Source: a virus
Strand: one strand, 5' to 3'
Virus record (IMG/VR): IMGVR_UViG_3300044630_000758
Location: 1-29,246 of that record
Length of the DNA stretch: 29,246 nt
Shown here: positions 8,470 to 15,854 of the stretch, piece after piece
How the letters are laid out: each line of letters begins with the position of its first letter
Position numbering within the stretch: the first letter of the stretch is position 1
Notes under the pieces: model-generated
What the model saw: the letters and a program-made list of their open reading frames with translations, nothing else
The model's database searches: none
What the model was told of the DNA's origin: nothing
Translations under genes and position numbers: made by a program

Positions 8470-9000
8470 TTATGTGCCAGCTAAAAACAAAGCTCTTTCA
8501 GCTTCACGTCGTTTCTTTAGACCGGGGTTAGTCCAGTTCATAAAAGCGTCTGCGGCCTTTTGGTGATTACCTAGGTTAAGGTAATAAACCACCTCTGAAC
8601 GAATCATACGGTCTGGGCCAATGTTATGGCACAGGCTGTGTAGTGCGTCTGCTTGTTGGCGGTTGACAATGACCTTTACAGCCGATTGTAGGGCCTCTGA
8701 GCACTTTTGTAGGTCACGGTGTAGGATACCCATTACCTCGTCCTCAGAAAGCTCCTTATGGAGCAAATGACGGTCCTGAGAGCGTATTAAATGCCCTACC
8801 CCAATTGTCCAGTTACCTTTGTGGTCCTGGTATGCTTTGGTCCGAAATCCTTCAAAATTAATCAATATTTCAATTGTGGATTCCGCAACCCATTCAAACT
8901 TTTTCTCGTATTGTACTAGCCAGTCCCCTAACGGAGGGCAGGTCACAGACCCAATAATGACGGCGACAGCACAGATACAAGATACAATAATCTTGTACAT
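8470..9000 (-). CDS. GH24 lysozyme (endolysin) with N-terminal membrane signal
   Basis: A T4/P22-type lysozyme that cuts the glycan chain. The catalytic triad E-8aa-D-5aa-T is intact: INFEGFRTKAYQDHKGNWT (E50, D59, T65), then IGVGH. The rest matches the family (RDLQKCSEALQSAV, LHSLCHNIGP, AADAFMNWTNPGLKKRREAE). The N-terminus MYKIIVSCICAVAVIIGSVT is a hydrophobic segment rich in Gly/Ala/Ser, so this could be a SAR (signal-arrest-release) endolysin or one with a cleavable signal. The 176-aa length is normal. A very strong AGGAGGT ribosome site sits 3 bases before the ATG. The stop lies right beside copy 2 of the 31-bp element. Confidence 0.92.
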   Translation of the reverse strand: MYKIIVSCICAVAVIIGSVTCPPLGDWLVQYEKKFEWVAESTIEILINFEGFRTKAYQDHKGNWTIGVGHLIRSQDRHLLHKELSEDEVMGILHRDLQKCSEALQSAVKVIVNRQQADALHSLCHNIGPDRMIRSEVVYYLNLGNHQKAADAFMNWTNPGLKKRREAERALFLAGT

Positions 9001-9011
9001 AGTACCTCCTG

Positions 9012-9032
9012 TTTCGTAATTATATTACGAAA
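9012..9032. promoter_or_regulatory. Perfect inverted repeat just before the lysozyme ribosome site
   Basis: The arms TTTCGTAAT (9012-9020) and ATTACGAAA (9024-9032) flank a 3-base loop. It covers the stop codon of the M15 gene. One base later on the minus strand comes AGGAGGTACTATG, the strongest Shine-Dalgarno in the window. It may be an RNA hairpin that tunes lysozyme translation, or a protein-binding operator; a terminator is unlikely because no T-run follows. Confidence 0.5.
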
Positions 9033-9480
9033 ATGGTCTTGTGCCTGTTTTGTCGATAATAAGAGCTTGTTTGCGAGGGGCCAATCCAGGTGTGTTTGGC
9101 ACTGAAATATGTGTCCAGCCGCCGGCTTTACCTTCTTCGTAAAACTCTTGGATTAGCTGGTCAAACGCCAAGTCACTAGCTTTAATGGCTAGGCACACTT
9201 CCCTAGGATTCATCCCAGGTACACGGATATCCGCAGCGCAACCAACCATATGCTGGCTAGATTTAGAGCCACCAACTTTTTCATTAACCGCTGGGCCTCT
9301 GTAGGCTGAGTTAATCATAATAGGTTTGCCGCCAAGAAGCGCTTTAACCTCTTCCAAAAATGTAGCCAAACGTTGTAGATTGTCTAAATGCTCTGGATAG
9401 GGTGTATTGTCAATGTTGTGACGAGAAGCAGTCTCACTGGCTGTGAGTTCTTCTAATGTAAAATTAGGACTTAGATTCAT
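9025..9480 (-). CDS. Peptidase M15-type endolysin (Zn D,D/L,D-peptidase)
   Basis: Cuts peptide bonds in peptidoglycan stem peptides. The 151-aa protein carries the zinc motif SSQHMVGCAADIRV (H77, D84) and the third ligand in GGWTHISV (H124), with the supporting INSAYRGPAVNE (R61) upstream. The N-terminus SPNFTLEELTASETA is the usual start of Peptidase_M15_3 proteins. There is no signal peptide, so it depends on the holin for export. It overlaps the holin gene by 17 bases and is followed, across a palindrome, by a second lytic enzyme. Having both a peptidase and a glycosidase would cut both chemical parts of the wall. Confidence 0.9.
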   Translation of the reverse strand: MNLSPNFTLEELTASETASRHNIDNTPYPEHLDNLQRLATFLEEVKALLGGKPIMINSAYRGPAVNEKVGGSKSSQHMVGCAADIRVPGMNPREVCLAIKASDLAFDQLIQEFYEEGKAGGWTHISVPNTPGLAPRKQALIIDKTGTRPFS

Positions 9481-9877
9481 CTTTTTTAGCCTTCATATCC
9501 ATGATTTTTTCTAGGGTACGACCACCGAAGTAAAAGCTCATAATCAACATGCCCCATTGACCAAGCAAGGTCACATAAGACTCGTTAGCGTTGTAACCAT
9601 AGGCGGACATCATTGCAAACACTGTATATACAATCAGAATAAAAATAAGCGTTCCAGGTCTGATGTTTTTAGACAGCCAGCTATCACTACTCATATCAGC
9701 TTCATGGCGTTTGGTTAGTTCTTGGTTCTCAATGTTATCAGCATTAAGTTCGGCTAGTCTGCCTTGCTGTTGCATTTCAAGAAGTTCTTTTTGAGCCTTA
9801 GCCTTGGCTTCTGGGTCTGGAATAAACTTGTCTAGCACTTTCATGCCAACATCTAGTAGGGCTGCAATAGGTAGCAT
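9464..9877 (-). CDS. Holin, 3TM family type (Holin_3TMs-like)
   Basis: Holins make the hole in the inner membrane that releases endolysins. This 137-aa protein has a short amphipathic N-terminus (MLPIAALLDVGMKVLDKFIP), a charged middle (KAKAQKELLEMQQQGRLAEL), the motif ELTKRHEADMSSDSWLSKNIRP, then two clear membrane segments (about 75-93 LIFILIVYTVFAMM and about 102-119 VTLLGQWGMLIMSFYFGG), ending GRTLEKIMDM. The RHEADMxSDSWLxKxIRP pattern is typical of the 3TM holin family of gene-transfer-agent and phage genomes. It overlaps the M15 peptidase gene by 17 bases, so holin and endolysin are coupled. A GGAAAC ribosome site precedes the ATG. Confidence 0.85.
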   Translation of the reverse strand: MLPIAALLDVGMKVLDKFIPDPEAKAKAQKELLEMQQQGRLAELNADNIENQELTKRHEADMSSDSWLSKNIRPGTLIFILIVYTVFAMMSAYGYNANESYVTLLGQWGMLIMSFYFGGRTLEKIMDMKAKKDESKS

Positions 9878-9878
9878 A

Positions 9879-10331
9879 TTAGTTTCCTAATCGGTTAGTA
9901 GTTGCGCGTTTTAATGTATTCATCTCTGAGCGTAGTGTAGAACTTGTCACATCTAGCTCAACTTTTTGTGCAGCCATGCCAGAACGTAGTTCTTTCTGTG
10001 TGCTTTCTGCAACAATCTTAGCTTCACGGGCTGCCATTAGTGCTTCTGCCAAACGCTCTTGCATTTTGGCAATTACTTCACGTTGATCAGCTACCTTCTC
10101 TTCTAGTACTTTGACCTTACGTTCTGCGGATGATGCAGATGAGGCTGTGCTGCTGTAGCCTTCATACATCTCTTTTACTTCGTTGAATTTGGTAATGCCT
10201 GTATAGCCAGCACCTAAAATGGCAGGCACACCCATCATAATAAAACCAGCAATCATGGTGTTCTGTTTAGCCCATGCTACCCATTTAGATACAAAACCTT
10301 CTACAGCATCTAACTTCTTTAAATCGCTCAT
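9879..10331 (-). CDS. Membrane-anchored coiled-coil protein, spanin-like layout
   Basis: The 150-aa protein has a single N-terminal membrane segment (about 25-44, TMIAGFIMMGVPAILGAGYT) and a long coiled coil (about 66-145: RKVKVLEEKVADQREVIAKM, EALMAAREAKIVAESTQKEL). This is the shape of an inner-membrane spanin (Rz type), which spans the periplasm and helps fuse membranes after the wall is cut. There is no lipoprotein partner (Rz1) with a lipobox nearby that I can see. It is coupled by ATGA to the preceding gene and lies 1 base before the holin gene, which fits a lysis role. It could instead be a structural coiled-coil protein. Confidence 0.55.
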   Translation of the reverse strand: MSDLKKLDAVEGFVSKWVAWAKQNTMIAGFIMMGVPAILGAGYTGITKFNEVKEMYEGYSSTASSASSAERKVKVLEEKVADQREVIAKMQERLAEALMAAREAKIVAESTQKELRSGMAAQKVELDVTSSTLRSEMNTLKRATTNRLGN

Positions 10332-11437
10332 TGTTCAAATCCTAAATCTTGGTTGTATGCTGGCTGGTTAAAGCCAGATTGTTGTAGCAGGTCCATCATT
10401 ATTGAGTCCTGCATTAGTATATTATTTGGTATGCCGCTCACTAGCTGTGGTTCAAAAAACACGTTTGGTTGTTGGAGTCCAGGTTTTACAAACAGCTCTA
10501 ACGACAATACAAGACCAACTACAGACTGAGTTTTACCCTTTGGGGGTGCTTGTGATGTGGGTGTACTCGAGGTTGTCTGAGAATCCGTCTTTGTCTCCGA
10601 GGCACTTGTCTCCGGGGCAGTCCCGTTCGTTGCAGATGCGTCCGCTGTCGGGGCACTGTTTGTTGCCATCGACGCAGGTGCACTGCTGACCACCGGCGTT
10701 GTAGCAGTATTTGCAGGAGACAGCGGGCTTACGGGACTCATGGGATTTGTAGGATTGTTTATCGACTTCTTGCAAGTGTCTGATGTAGTCACCCAAGGTT
10801 GCCACGTTGGGCTCCCGTACGGGTTTGGACACGTCGAGGAACGAGTCTGGGTAATGCTCCCCGTAAAGCCTGTCTGGCAGCTGAGAGTTTGTAGTTGGCT
10901 GCTTATTTGACATGTTGGTGGGTTGGGTGTGCAGCTGTCTTGGATTTTGAACCAGTCGGCTTGAACTGGCTGACCATAGCTACCTGACGGACAGTTGGTT
11001 TCTTTTTTCCAGGTTTGCGAGCCGCTGAAGTTGACGGGGCAGCTTCTTGTTTCAATTTGTGCTTGGTAGGTGCAGGTGACTGGGTTTGGGGTGCAAGTGT
11101 TTTGGGTGGTTGTCCAAGGTTGCCACGTGTTGTCTGGGCAGGTTTTGGTTCTGCTTTGTGTGATGCCACCCGTGTGGTTGGCTGGGCAACTGAGGCTTTG
11201 GGTTTGGTTTTCAACTTGGCAGGCTGGCGCGGGTTGAGGACAGCTTGGGGAGATGCTTGGGTACGCTTGACACGCAACGGCTTGGCACTGCGCAATGGTT
11301 GTGCTTCCGTCAACGAAGAGCGACCCGTAAACAGGCTTGCCATTAGACCACGTACCAGCATAACAAGCCGCTTGAACATTATTTGCTTTCGTCAGGCTTA
11401 ACAGCAGCAAGGTCAACAAGAGGAGGGACCGAACCAT
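10328..11437 (-). CDS. Secreted protein with thrombospondin-1-like repeats and a linker tail
   Basis: Starting from ATG 11437 the 369-aa protein begins MVRSLLLLTLLLLSLTKANN and VQA, a clear signal peptide. A longer frame to 11506 exists, but I prefer the inner start because the signal is immediate. Three Cys-rich repeats follow (about 73-115, 122-169, 176-222) with the pattern C....QxxSCxxxxxGxITQxRxxTCP...WQPWxTTxxTC, reminiscent of thrombospondin type-1 repeats. Next comes a Ser/Thr/Pro/Ala linker (about 225-305) and a C-terminal hydrophobic segment. The gene starts inside the preceding gene and ends with ATGA overlap to the next. It is probably exported and disulfide-bonded; an envelope or surface-contact role is possible. 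A second long frame overlaps its 3' half (see findings). Confidence 0.75.
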   Translation of the reverse strand: MVRSLLLLTLLLLSLTKANNVQAACYAGTWSNGKPVYGSLFVDGSTTIAQCQAVACQAYPSISPSCPQPAPACQVENQTQSLSCPANHTGGITQSRTKTCPDNTWQPWTTTQNTCTPNPVTCTYQAQIETRSCPVNFSGSQTWKKETNCPSGSYGQPVQADWFKIQDSCTPNPPTCQISSQLQTLSCQTGFTGSITQTRSSTCPNPYGSPTWQPWVTTSDTCKKSINNPTNPMSPVSPLSPANTATTPVVSSAPASMATNSAPTADASATNGTAPETSASETKTDSQTTSSTPTSQAPPKGKTQSVVGLVLSLELFVKPGLQQPNVFFEPQLVSGIPNNILMQDSIMMDLLQQSGFNQPAYNQDLGFEQ

Positions 11438-11861
11438 ATAATTTTTTAAACTTTTCAGGGTGTCGTTTAATCCACTCGTTACGGGCAGCATCTCCAACGA
11501 GACCATCTATAGGGCAAGGTGTGCCTGACATCATCATGGCGTCCCAGTTTTCAGAACGAGCCGAACAAGCAATTGCTACAGCAGCTACTTTAAGTCCATT
11601 GTTAGAAAGAAACGTAGCCCACTTACGTCTTGAACAGTCCTCATCCATCATATAGCTACCCGCTGCAAAACCAATAACTGTAGAGCTTACTGCGCCTGAA
11701 ATAGCTACTAGGCAGTTATCTTGACTGAATGATGAAATGCTGGGGGCCATAGCAGCTGCTGGTGGCTGACCTTTGTAATTAATATTTGTTTCTTGAGCCA
11801 TTGCTTTAGCGGCTAAACCGCCTAAAAAAAGGCCCAATATAAAATAAAGTATTAATCTCAT
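11379..11861 (-). CDS. Exported hypothetical protein (160 aa) with signal peptide
   Basis: The start is best placed at 11861 (MRLILYFILGLFLGGLAAKAMA, signal peptide, cleavage after AMA then QETN), because the ATG overlaps the previous stop as ATGA. A longer frame to 11933 exists but lacks this coupling. The mature protein has four to five cysteines (NCLVAIS, MDEDCSRRKW, AIACSARSENW, GTPCPIDG) that may form disulfides. It has two hydrophobic Gly/Ala-rich stretches (ISGAVSSTVIGFAAGSYMM, LKVAAVAIACSA) and an IDGLVGDAARNEWIKRHPEKF tail. I do not recognise the family. Its place in the lysis cluster and its export suggest a periplasmic or cell-envelope role. Confidence 0.68.
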   Translation of the reverse strand: MRLILYFILGLFLGGLAAKAMAQETNINYKGQPPAAAMAPSISSFSQDNCLVAISGAVSSTVIGFAAGSYMMDEDCSRRKWATFLSNNGLKVAAVAIACSARSENWDAMMMSGTPCPIDGLVGDAARNEWIKRHPEKFKKLYGSVPPLVDLAAVKPDESK

Positions 11862-12073
11862 TTGGTTCCAAAGTAATGCGCAACAAAACCAATTACTGAA
11901 GAGACTGCAGATACGATGACCATACCGGCCCAAAAACCGCCTCGAGATTGGTTTGCTAGGGCAAGCAGCTCTTCCATACCGACTTCTAGCTTATCAATTT
12001 TCTTTTCCATCGCCTCTACTTGAGCGACTAATTTTCCGTACTTATATGGGTCCGGTGTAAACTGTTCGCTCAT
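11858..12073 (-). CDS. Small coiled-coil plus TM protein, XhlA-like (lysis accessory)
   Basis: The 71-aa protein has a coiled-coil stretch LVAQVEAMEKKIDKLEVGMEELLAL (about 15-39) and a single C-terminal membrane segment AGMVIVSAVSSVIGFVAHYF (about 49-68). This is the layout of XhlA-like haemolysin/holin accessory proteins of phages. The ATG at 12073 overlaps the stop of the S74 fibre gene, and its own TGA overlaps the start of the next gene (ATGA, 11858-11861). It opens the lysis-type cassette. It may be an antiholin or a holin partner. It is not a classical two-TM holin, so the exact role is open. Confidence 0.7.
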   Translation of the reverse strand: MSEQFTPDPYKYGKLVAQVEAMEKKIDKLEVGMEELLALANQSRGGFWAGMVIVSAVSSVIGFVAHYFGTK

Positions 12074-13893
12074 TTTGGTAATTTAGCTTTTAGGTTGTTA
12101 ACTTCTGCGGTTAGTTCTTTGACTGCGTTTACCAACACTGCTAGTAAAGCTTGGTCGTTAAATCGTAATTTCTCGCTATCTTCTGCGTCCACGATAACTG
12201 AGTTGTCACCTTCAAGCTCTAATACTTCTTGAGCCTTGAAGCCGTAACGAACCGGACCATGACCTTCTGCAGCGTCGCGAGTTGCTTTGTAACGGTAAGC
12301 AATTGGGTTAATCTTGTTTACAAAATCTAAGCCGTGAGGAACTGCTGCAAAGTCGGTCTTGTCACGGGCGTCAGACACCACAGTCCAAGCAACTTGGATG
12401 TATGCGTTTGTAACCGCGGTAGAACCCATACAGAAACGATTATTTTGGGTTGTTGGATCAAACACGGGAGAGTAGGCCCCTGTGTTGGTTATTGGGGATA
12501 TTGCTGTGTTAGCAATTCCGGTGGTGACACTGCTAAGCGCACTTTGTCCAAAAGCGTTGTTGTATTCTCCGCTTATATTGTTTGAAAGTGCACTGAACCC
12601 AAAAGCACTGTTATTAGCGCCTGTGGTGTTAGCTCCAAGTGTGTTATATCCAATAGCGGAGTTAGCATTGCCTGTAGTGTTATTTGATAGAGAAAATGAC
12701 CCCGCGGCTATGTTATTAAAACCAGTGGTGGTGTCTTGCAAAGATTGATACCCTAGAGCCACGTTGTGCGAACCGGTGGTGTTAGCTACTAAAGTTTGGT
12801 ACCCAAACGCTGTGTTAAAACTTGCAGTTGTATTAACTTGAAGCGCTTGGGTACCGACTGCAGTATTATATTGGCCTGTAGAGTTTTGTTGAAGAACCGA
12901 TGCACCTATAGCTGTATTGCCACCACCGGTAGTGTTATTAAATAATGCTTGAATCCCAACTCCGGTGTTATTACTTCCTGTACCATTAGTAGAAAGTGCT
13001 GATGTTCCGACAGCTACGTTGTTAGTTCCTGAGCTATTAAATTGTAGTGCTTGGTACCCTACTGCAGTTAAACTTCCTACAGTAGTGGTAGACGCAAGTG
13101 CGCGGTATCCAACAGAGGTGTTTTGAGTTGCTGTGGTGTTGCTGTTAAGGGATTGAAAACCTACTGCGGTATTAAAACTTCCTGTGGAATTTGGTCTAAG
13201 TGCCTCATAACCAAAGGCTGAATTGCTTGCGCCGGAGGTATTTAAATCTAGCGCTGAGTATCCGAAAGCCGAATTATTAGTACCTGCATTGTTAGATCGC
13301 AACGCTGAATTACCCACCGCGGTATTACCACTTCCTGTGGTGTTAAACTGACCTGCTTGGTTGCCAATGGCGGTATTGTTAACACCACTTGTATTAGCTG
13401 TAAATGCGTTAAATCCAACGGTTGTGTTAGAAGTTAAATTGCCTGAACCTCTACCAACGGTAACACTATTAAAAGTTGTGTCAGAAGTAGTCTTAATAGC
13501 TCCTAACACATCCAACGCAACTGTTGGGGAGGACAAACCAACACCTACACGGTTGTTAGCAGCGTCAATGACCAAAGTGCCACTGTCAAAACTTAGACCA
13601 TTGGGGACAGACACTGCGCCGCTGTTAATTGTAAAAGCGTCGCCAATATTATTACCTAAAGTTGTTCCGCCGTTTGCGGCAAAAGTGCCGGATACGGTAA
13701 GATTGGTAAAGCTACCTGAAGTAGCGCCTTTATCCGCTAACAGCGTCACAACACCTAAGTTATCCTTATAATATAACTTACCGTCTGTAATGTTGATTGC
13801 CAACTCACCGTTAGTTAAATTGGCGCTAAGCGGTACTGCTGCGGCGGTACTGCTGCGGTATAGGCTGATTGGTGTAAAACCTGACGCTGCCAT
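12070..13893 (-). CDS. Tail fibre/spike with C-terminal S74 self-cleaving chaperone
   Basis: The 607-aa trimeric fibre has three parts. The N-terminus (1-60, FTPISLYRSSTAAAVPLSANLTNGELAINITDGKLYYKD) is a known virion-anchor style. The middle (about 150-470) has many repeats of the form NTTGxxNTAxGxxAL (for example VGFQSLNSNTTATQNTSVGYRAL), a YadA-head-like beta helix. The C-terminal domain begins SDARDKTDF (about 507) and ends in KELTAEVNNLKAKLPK, the Peptidase_S74 intramolecular chaperone with the catalytic Ser-Asp and nearby Lys; it trims itself after the trimer folds. It overlaps the next gene by ATGA. The host-specificity role is inferred from class. Confidence 0.93.
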   Translation of the reverse strand: MAASGFTPISLYRSSTAAAVPLSANLTNGELAINITDGKLYYKDNLGVVTLLADKGATSGSFTNLTVSGTFAANGGTTLGNNIGDAFTINSGAVSVPNGLSFDSGTLVIDAANNRVGVGLSSPTVALDVLGAIKTTSDTTFNSVTVGRGSGNLTSNTTVGFNAFTANTSGVNNTAIGNQAGQFNTTGSGNTAVGNSALRSNNAGTNNSAFGYSALDLNTSGASNSAFGYEALRPNSTGSFNTAVGFQSLNSNTTATQNTSVGYRALASTTTVGSLTAVGYQALQFNSSGTNNVAVGTSALSTNGTGSNNTGVGIQALFNNTTGGGNTAIGASVLQQNSTGQYNTAVGTQALQVNTTASFNTAFGYQTLVANTTGSHNVALGYQSLQDTTTGFNNIAAGSFSLSNNTTGNANSAIGYNTLGANTTGANNSAFGFSALSNNISGEYNNAFGQSALSSVTTGIANTAISPITNTGAYSPVFDPTTQNNRFCMGSTAVTNAYIQVAWTVVSDARDKTDFAAVPHGLDFVNKINPIAYRYKATRDAAEGHGPVRYGFKAQEVLELEGDNSVIVDAEDSEKLRFNDQALLAVLVNAVKELTAEVNNLKAKLPK

Positions 13894-13895
13894 TT

Positions 13896-14945
13896 TTATT
13901 CCTTATAAAATACCAAGTTTGTTATTAATCGTTTGTTTGATGGCTCAAAAGATAAAGCTAATTCACCGTGCTTAATTGCTTGTTCTTTTATTCCCAACCT
14001 GTAAGCAGCAATTGCTAATAGGTCATGTGGTTTTGAACCCCAAGCGGCTGGATCCATTGTGTATACTAATTCTTTATGAGTGATGTTTAGGGCGTTGCTT
14101 GCTGCACCAAAACACTCGGCCCAAATTGATTTTTCATAGCACACTTGAGCTAATTCAATCCAATTCTCTCTTGCTTCTGGTTGTTCCGCACAAGCCAATC
14201 TATACCATTGCATAGAAGCTTTTTCGTTACCTTGAGCTTTATAACTTTTGCCTAACAACCTCATTGCGTACGCCCTGTCTGCAATATATGTGGCATTAGG
14301 CATCTTTAAATATTTATTTAATGCCACAATTGCTTCGTCCCATTTTTGGTAGAACGTCAATTCGCGGGCATAGTAAAACGCGTTCCTTGGGCAGCTTGGG
14401 TCTTCCTTAACTGACATTTCCAAAAGATCTAAATACTGGCCTCTTGACTTTGTTTCATCCGGGTGATGTGTTACCAACAACATGTCAGTGTAGGCATACA
14501 CTTCTTTGGTTCTGCCGTCTGCCTTGATATATTCATGGCACGGGTGGTGCCAAAAGTATCCCTTACGACTATGTATTTTCTCAGAATAAAAAACAATTCC
14601 TTGACTCCAATCAAACTTGTATCGAAGCCTTGTTGTATCGGCTTTCCATAATCGTTCAATCTCTTTTCGCCAACCCGGCCCCATTACTTCGTCCAGGTCT
14701 AAGGAAATACATACGTCGATATCTGCAGGAATCAGCGCTAATGCTGCGTCTCTTGCCTTATCAAATCGCCAAGGTGTAATGCAAATTGATTTAACGTCTG
14801 CACCACATTCTTCGGCTAGTTGTACTGTGTTATCAGTTGAGCCGGTGTCGGCTATTAAAATAAGGTCTGCGTCCTTAGCTGATTCACAAAATCTTTTTAC
14901 AAACTGCTCTTCATTCTTACTAATTGCATATACCGCAATTTTCAT
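13896..14945 (-). CDS. GT2-family glycosyltransferase with a TPR-like C-terminal half
   Basis: A nucleotide-sugar glycosyltransferase of the GT-A fold. Reading from the ATG at 14945 (a GGAG ribosome site lies about 9 bases upstream) the protein is 349 aa; a longer frame to 14990 adds 15 residues without better support. Visible marks: MKIAVYAISKNEEQFVKRF, IADTGSTDNT (about 31-40), and the metal-binding SLDLDEVMGPGW (D83, D85), then YFWHHPCHEY. The second half has helical repeats (FYQKWDEAIVALNKYLK, LLGKSYKAQGNEKASMQWYR, LAIAAYRLGIKEQAIKHGEL) like TPRs, which often present protein substrates. Related two-part enzymes occur in many phages and giant viruses. It follows the oxygenase pair and precedes the S74 fibre, so a fibre or capsid glycosylation role is the likeliest. 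Confidence 0.85.
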   Translation of the reverse strand: MKIAVYAISKNEEQFVKRFCESAKDADLILIADTGSTDNTVQLAEECGADVKSICITPWRFDKARDAALALIPADIDVCISLDLDEVMGPGWRKEIERLWKADTTRLRYKFDWSQGIVFYSEKIHSRKGYFWHHPCHEYIKADGRTKEVYAYTDMLLVTHHPDETKSRGQYLDLLEMSVKEDPSCPRNAFYYARELTFYQKWDEAIVALNKYLKMPNATYIADRAYAMRLLGKSYKAQGNEKASMQWYRLACAEQPEARENWIELAQVCYEKSIWAECFGAASNALNITHKELVYTMDPAAWGSKPHDLLAIAAYRLGIKEQAIKHGELALSFEPSNKRLITNLVFYKE

Positions 14946-15183
14946 TTTTACTGCTCCAGTTAATCGTGGCTGTTGACGTTTCTTTATCAATCGTCATTAC
15001 GCCGTAGCAGCTAATATTCCAGTCTTCACTGTTAGCTTCTTTTTCGCTTGTTGACGGAACGTTTAAAACAAAGTGCTTAAACAAGTATTCTTTTCCGTTT
15101 TCAAATACTCGCCAAACGTGGTCCTTAGAACCACGACCTGGCAAGCCTCTTGATTTATTAAATCGAATTAAATACTTGTTCAT
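14920..15183 (-). CDS. Small hypothetical protein (87 aa) coupled to the oxygenase
   Basis: I do not recognise this family. The 87-aa protein begins MNKYLIRFNKSRGLPGRGSK, with a basic Gly-rich stretch, then VWRVFENGKEYLFKHFVLNV and a beta-type second half ending NENCGICN (a CxxC pair at the very end). The ATG overlaps the oxygenase stop (ATGA), implying coupled translation and perhaps a shared task. Its C-terminus overlaps the start of the glycosyltransferase gene by 26 bases. It could be a cofactor or substrate-adaptor protein for the modifying enzymes, but the sequence alone does not say so. Confidence 0.7.
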   Translation of the reverse strand: MNKYLIRFNKSRGLPGRGSKDHVWRVFENGKEYLFKHFVLNVPSTSEKEANSEDWNISCYGVMTIDKETSTATINWSSKNENCGICN

Positions 15184-15830
15184 ACAACAACCGGGCCTTG
15201 ATTTGCAACCGGAGCTGCTGGCATTACAGACACGTTAAAGTGTATAAACTTTACTGGTTCGTCGGAACCATTTCGTGTAAACGAATGTGGCAACCATGAG
15301 TTTGTAAAAATAAACATGCCAGGTTGCGGCTTAATAAAAATTGCGTTACTTGCCTCGGTGACTTTAGTTAAATCTTTTTCGGGTAGGCTAGCAATAACCT
15401 TGCCCGCCCGTGGATCATGCAACTGCGCCATGCAACCGTTTTCGGGTGTCTCTAAAAAGTAAAATCCAGAGAGCTGTACGCCGTACGGGTGTACATGTTG
15501 CTCCATGCCTGAGAACTTACGATGCTCTTGGCTCCATAGTTCTGTTACAAAAGTATTAAACTTCTGCATGTCATACCCCTGGTTATCAAGGATTTGCCAA
15601 GCTGATTGAGCAATAAACGTCTCAAACTCTTTAGTTTTTTCTTTCCCAATCAATGTTGTTGACATTGTGGAGGGATAGATTTCGTTGTCTTCTTTGAACT
15701 TTCTGCTTTCTTCCAAAGCCTCAATCGAGGCTTCTTTTACCGCATCCAAAAATTCTGTTTTAATTATTGTATAAATGGTGCTTTGAAAACTAGCAAAAGG
15801 CTCCAATACGTCCTTTTTTGTTTCTTCCAT
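15180..15830 (-). CDS. Putative 2OG-Fe(II) oxygenase (prolyl-hydroxylase-like fold)
   Basis: The enzyme class uses Fe(II), O2 and 2-oxoglutarate to hydroxylate proteins or other substrates. Family marks: ELWSQEHRKFSGMEQHVHPY then GVQLSGFYFLETPENG (candidate ligands H112/H114), AQLHDPRAG (D139), and KPQPGMFIFTNSWLPHSFTR (H182), ending EPVKFIHFNV where K194 replaces the usual Arg that holds 2-oxoglutarate. This matches the phage/cyanophage 2OG-Fe(II) oxygenase group (H..Hp..lSG.yYl, fpSwlpH). The protein is 216 aa. It overlaps the next gene by ATGA (15180-15183). Lying between fibre genes and near a GT2 enzyme, it may modify a fibre protein; this is inference. The K for R change needs checking for activity. 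Confidence 0.72.
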   Translation of the reverse strand: MEETKKDVLEPFASFQSTIYTIIKTEFLDAVKEASIEALEESRKFKEDNEIYPSTMSTTLIGKEKTKEFETFIAQSAWQILDNQGYDMQKFNTFVTELWSQEHRKFSGMEQHVHPYGVQLSGFYFLETPENGCMAQLHDPRAGKVIASLPEKDLTKVTEASNAIFIKPQPGMFIFTNSWLPHSFTRNGSDEPVKFIHFNVSVMPAAPVANQGPVVV

Positions 15831-15854
15831 GTTTATCTCATTCTTAAGTAGTTG

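Noticed and set aside
10410-10419. A plus-strand copy of TGCATTAGTA
   Set aside because: It lies inside a coding region, on the opposite strand, and has no GGGCG 16 bases upstream; most likely a chance match.
10903-11379. A 158-codon minus-strand frame (MFKRLVMLVRGLMASLFTGR...) over the TSP-like gene
   Set aside because: It is Lys/Pro/Ala/Thr-rich low-complexity text that arises from reading the repeat gene in another frame; the other frame keeps Cys spacing and a signal peptide.
12500-13400. CRISPR-like or tandem array
   Set aside because: The periodic sequence is coding repeat (NTTG..NTA.G..AL) of the S74 fibre, in frame and with changing codons; no identical repeats with unique spacers are present.
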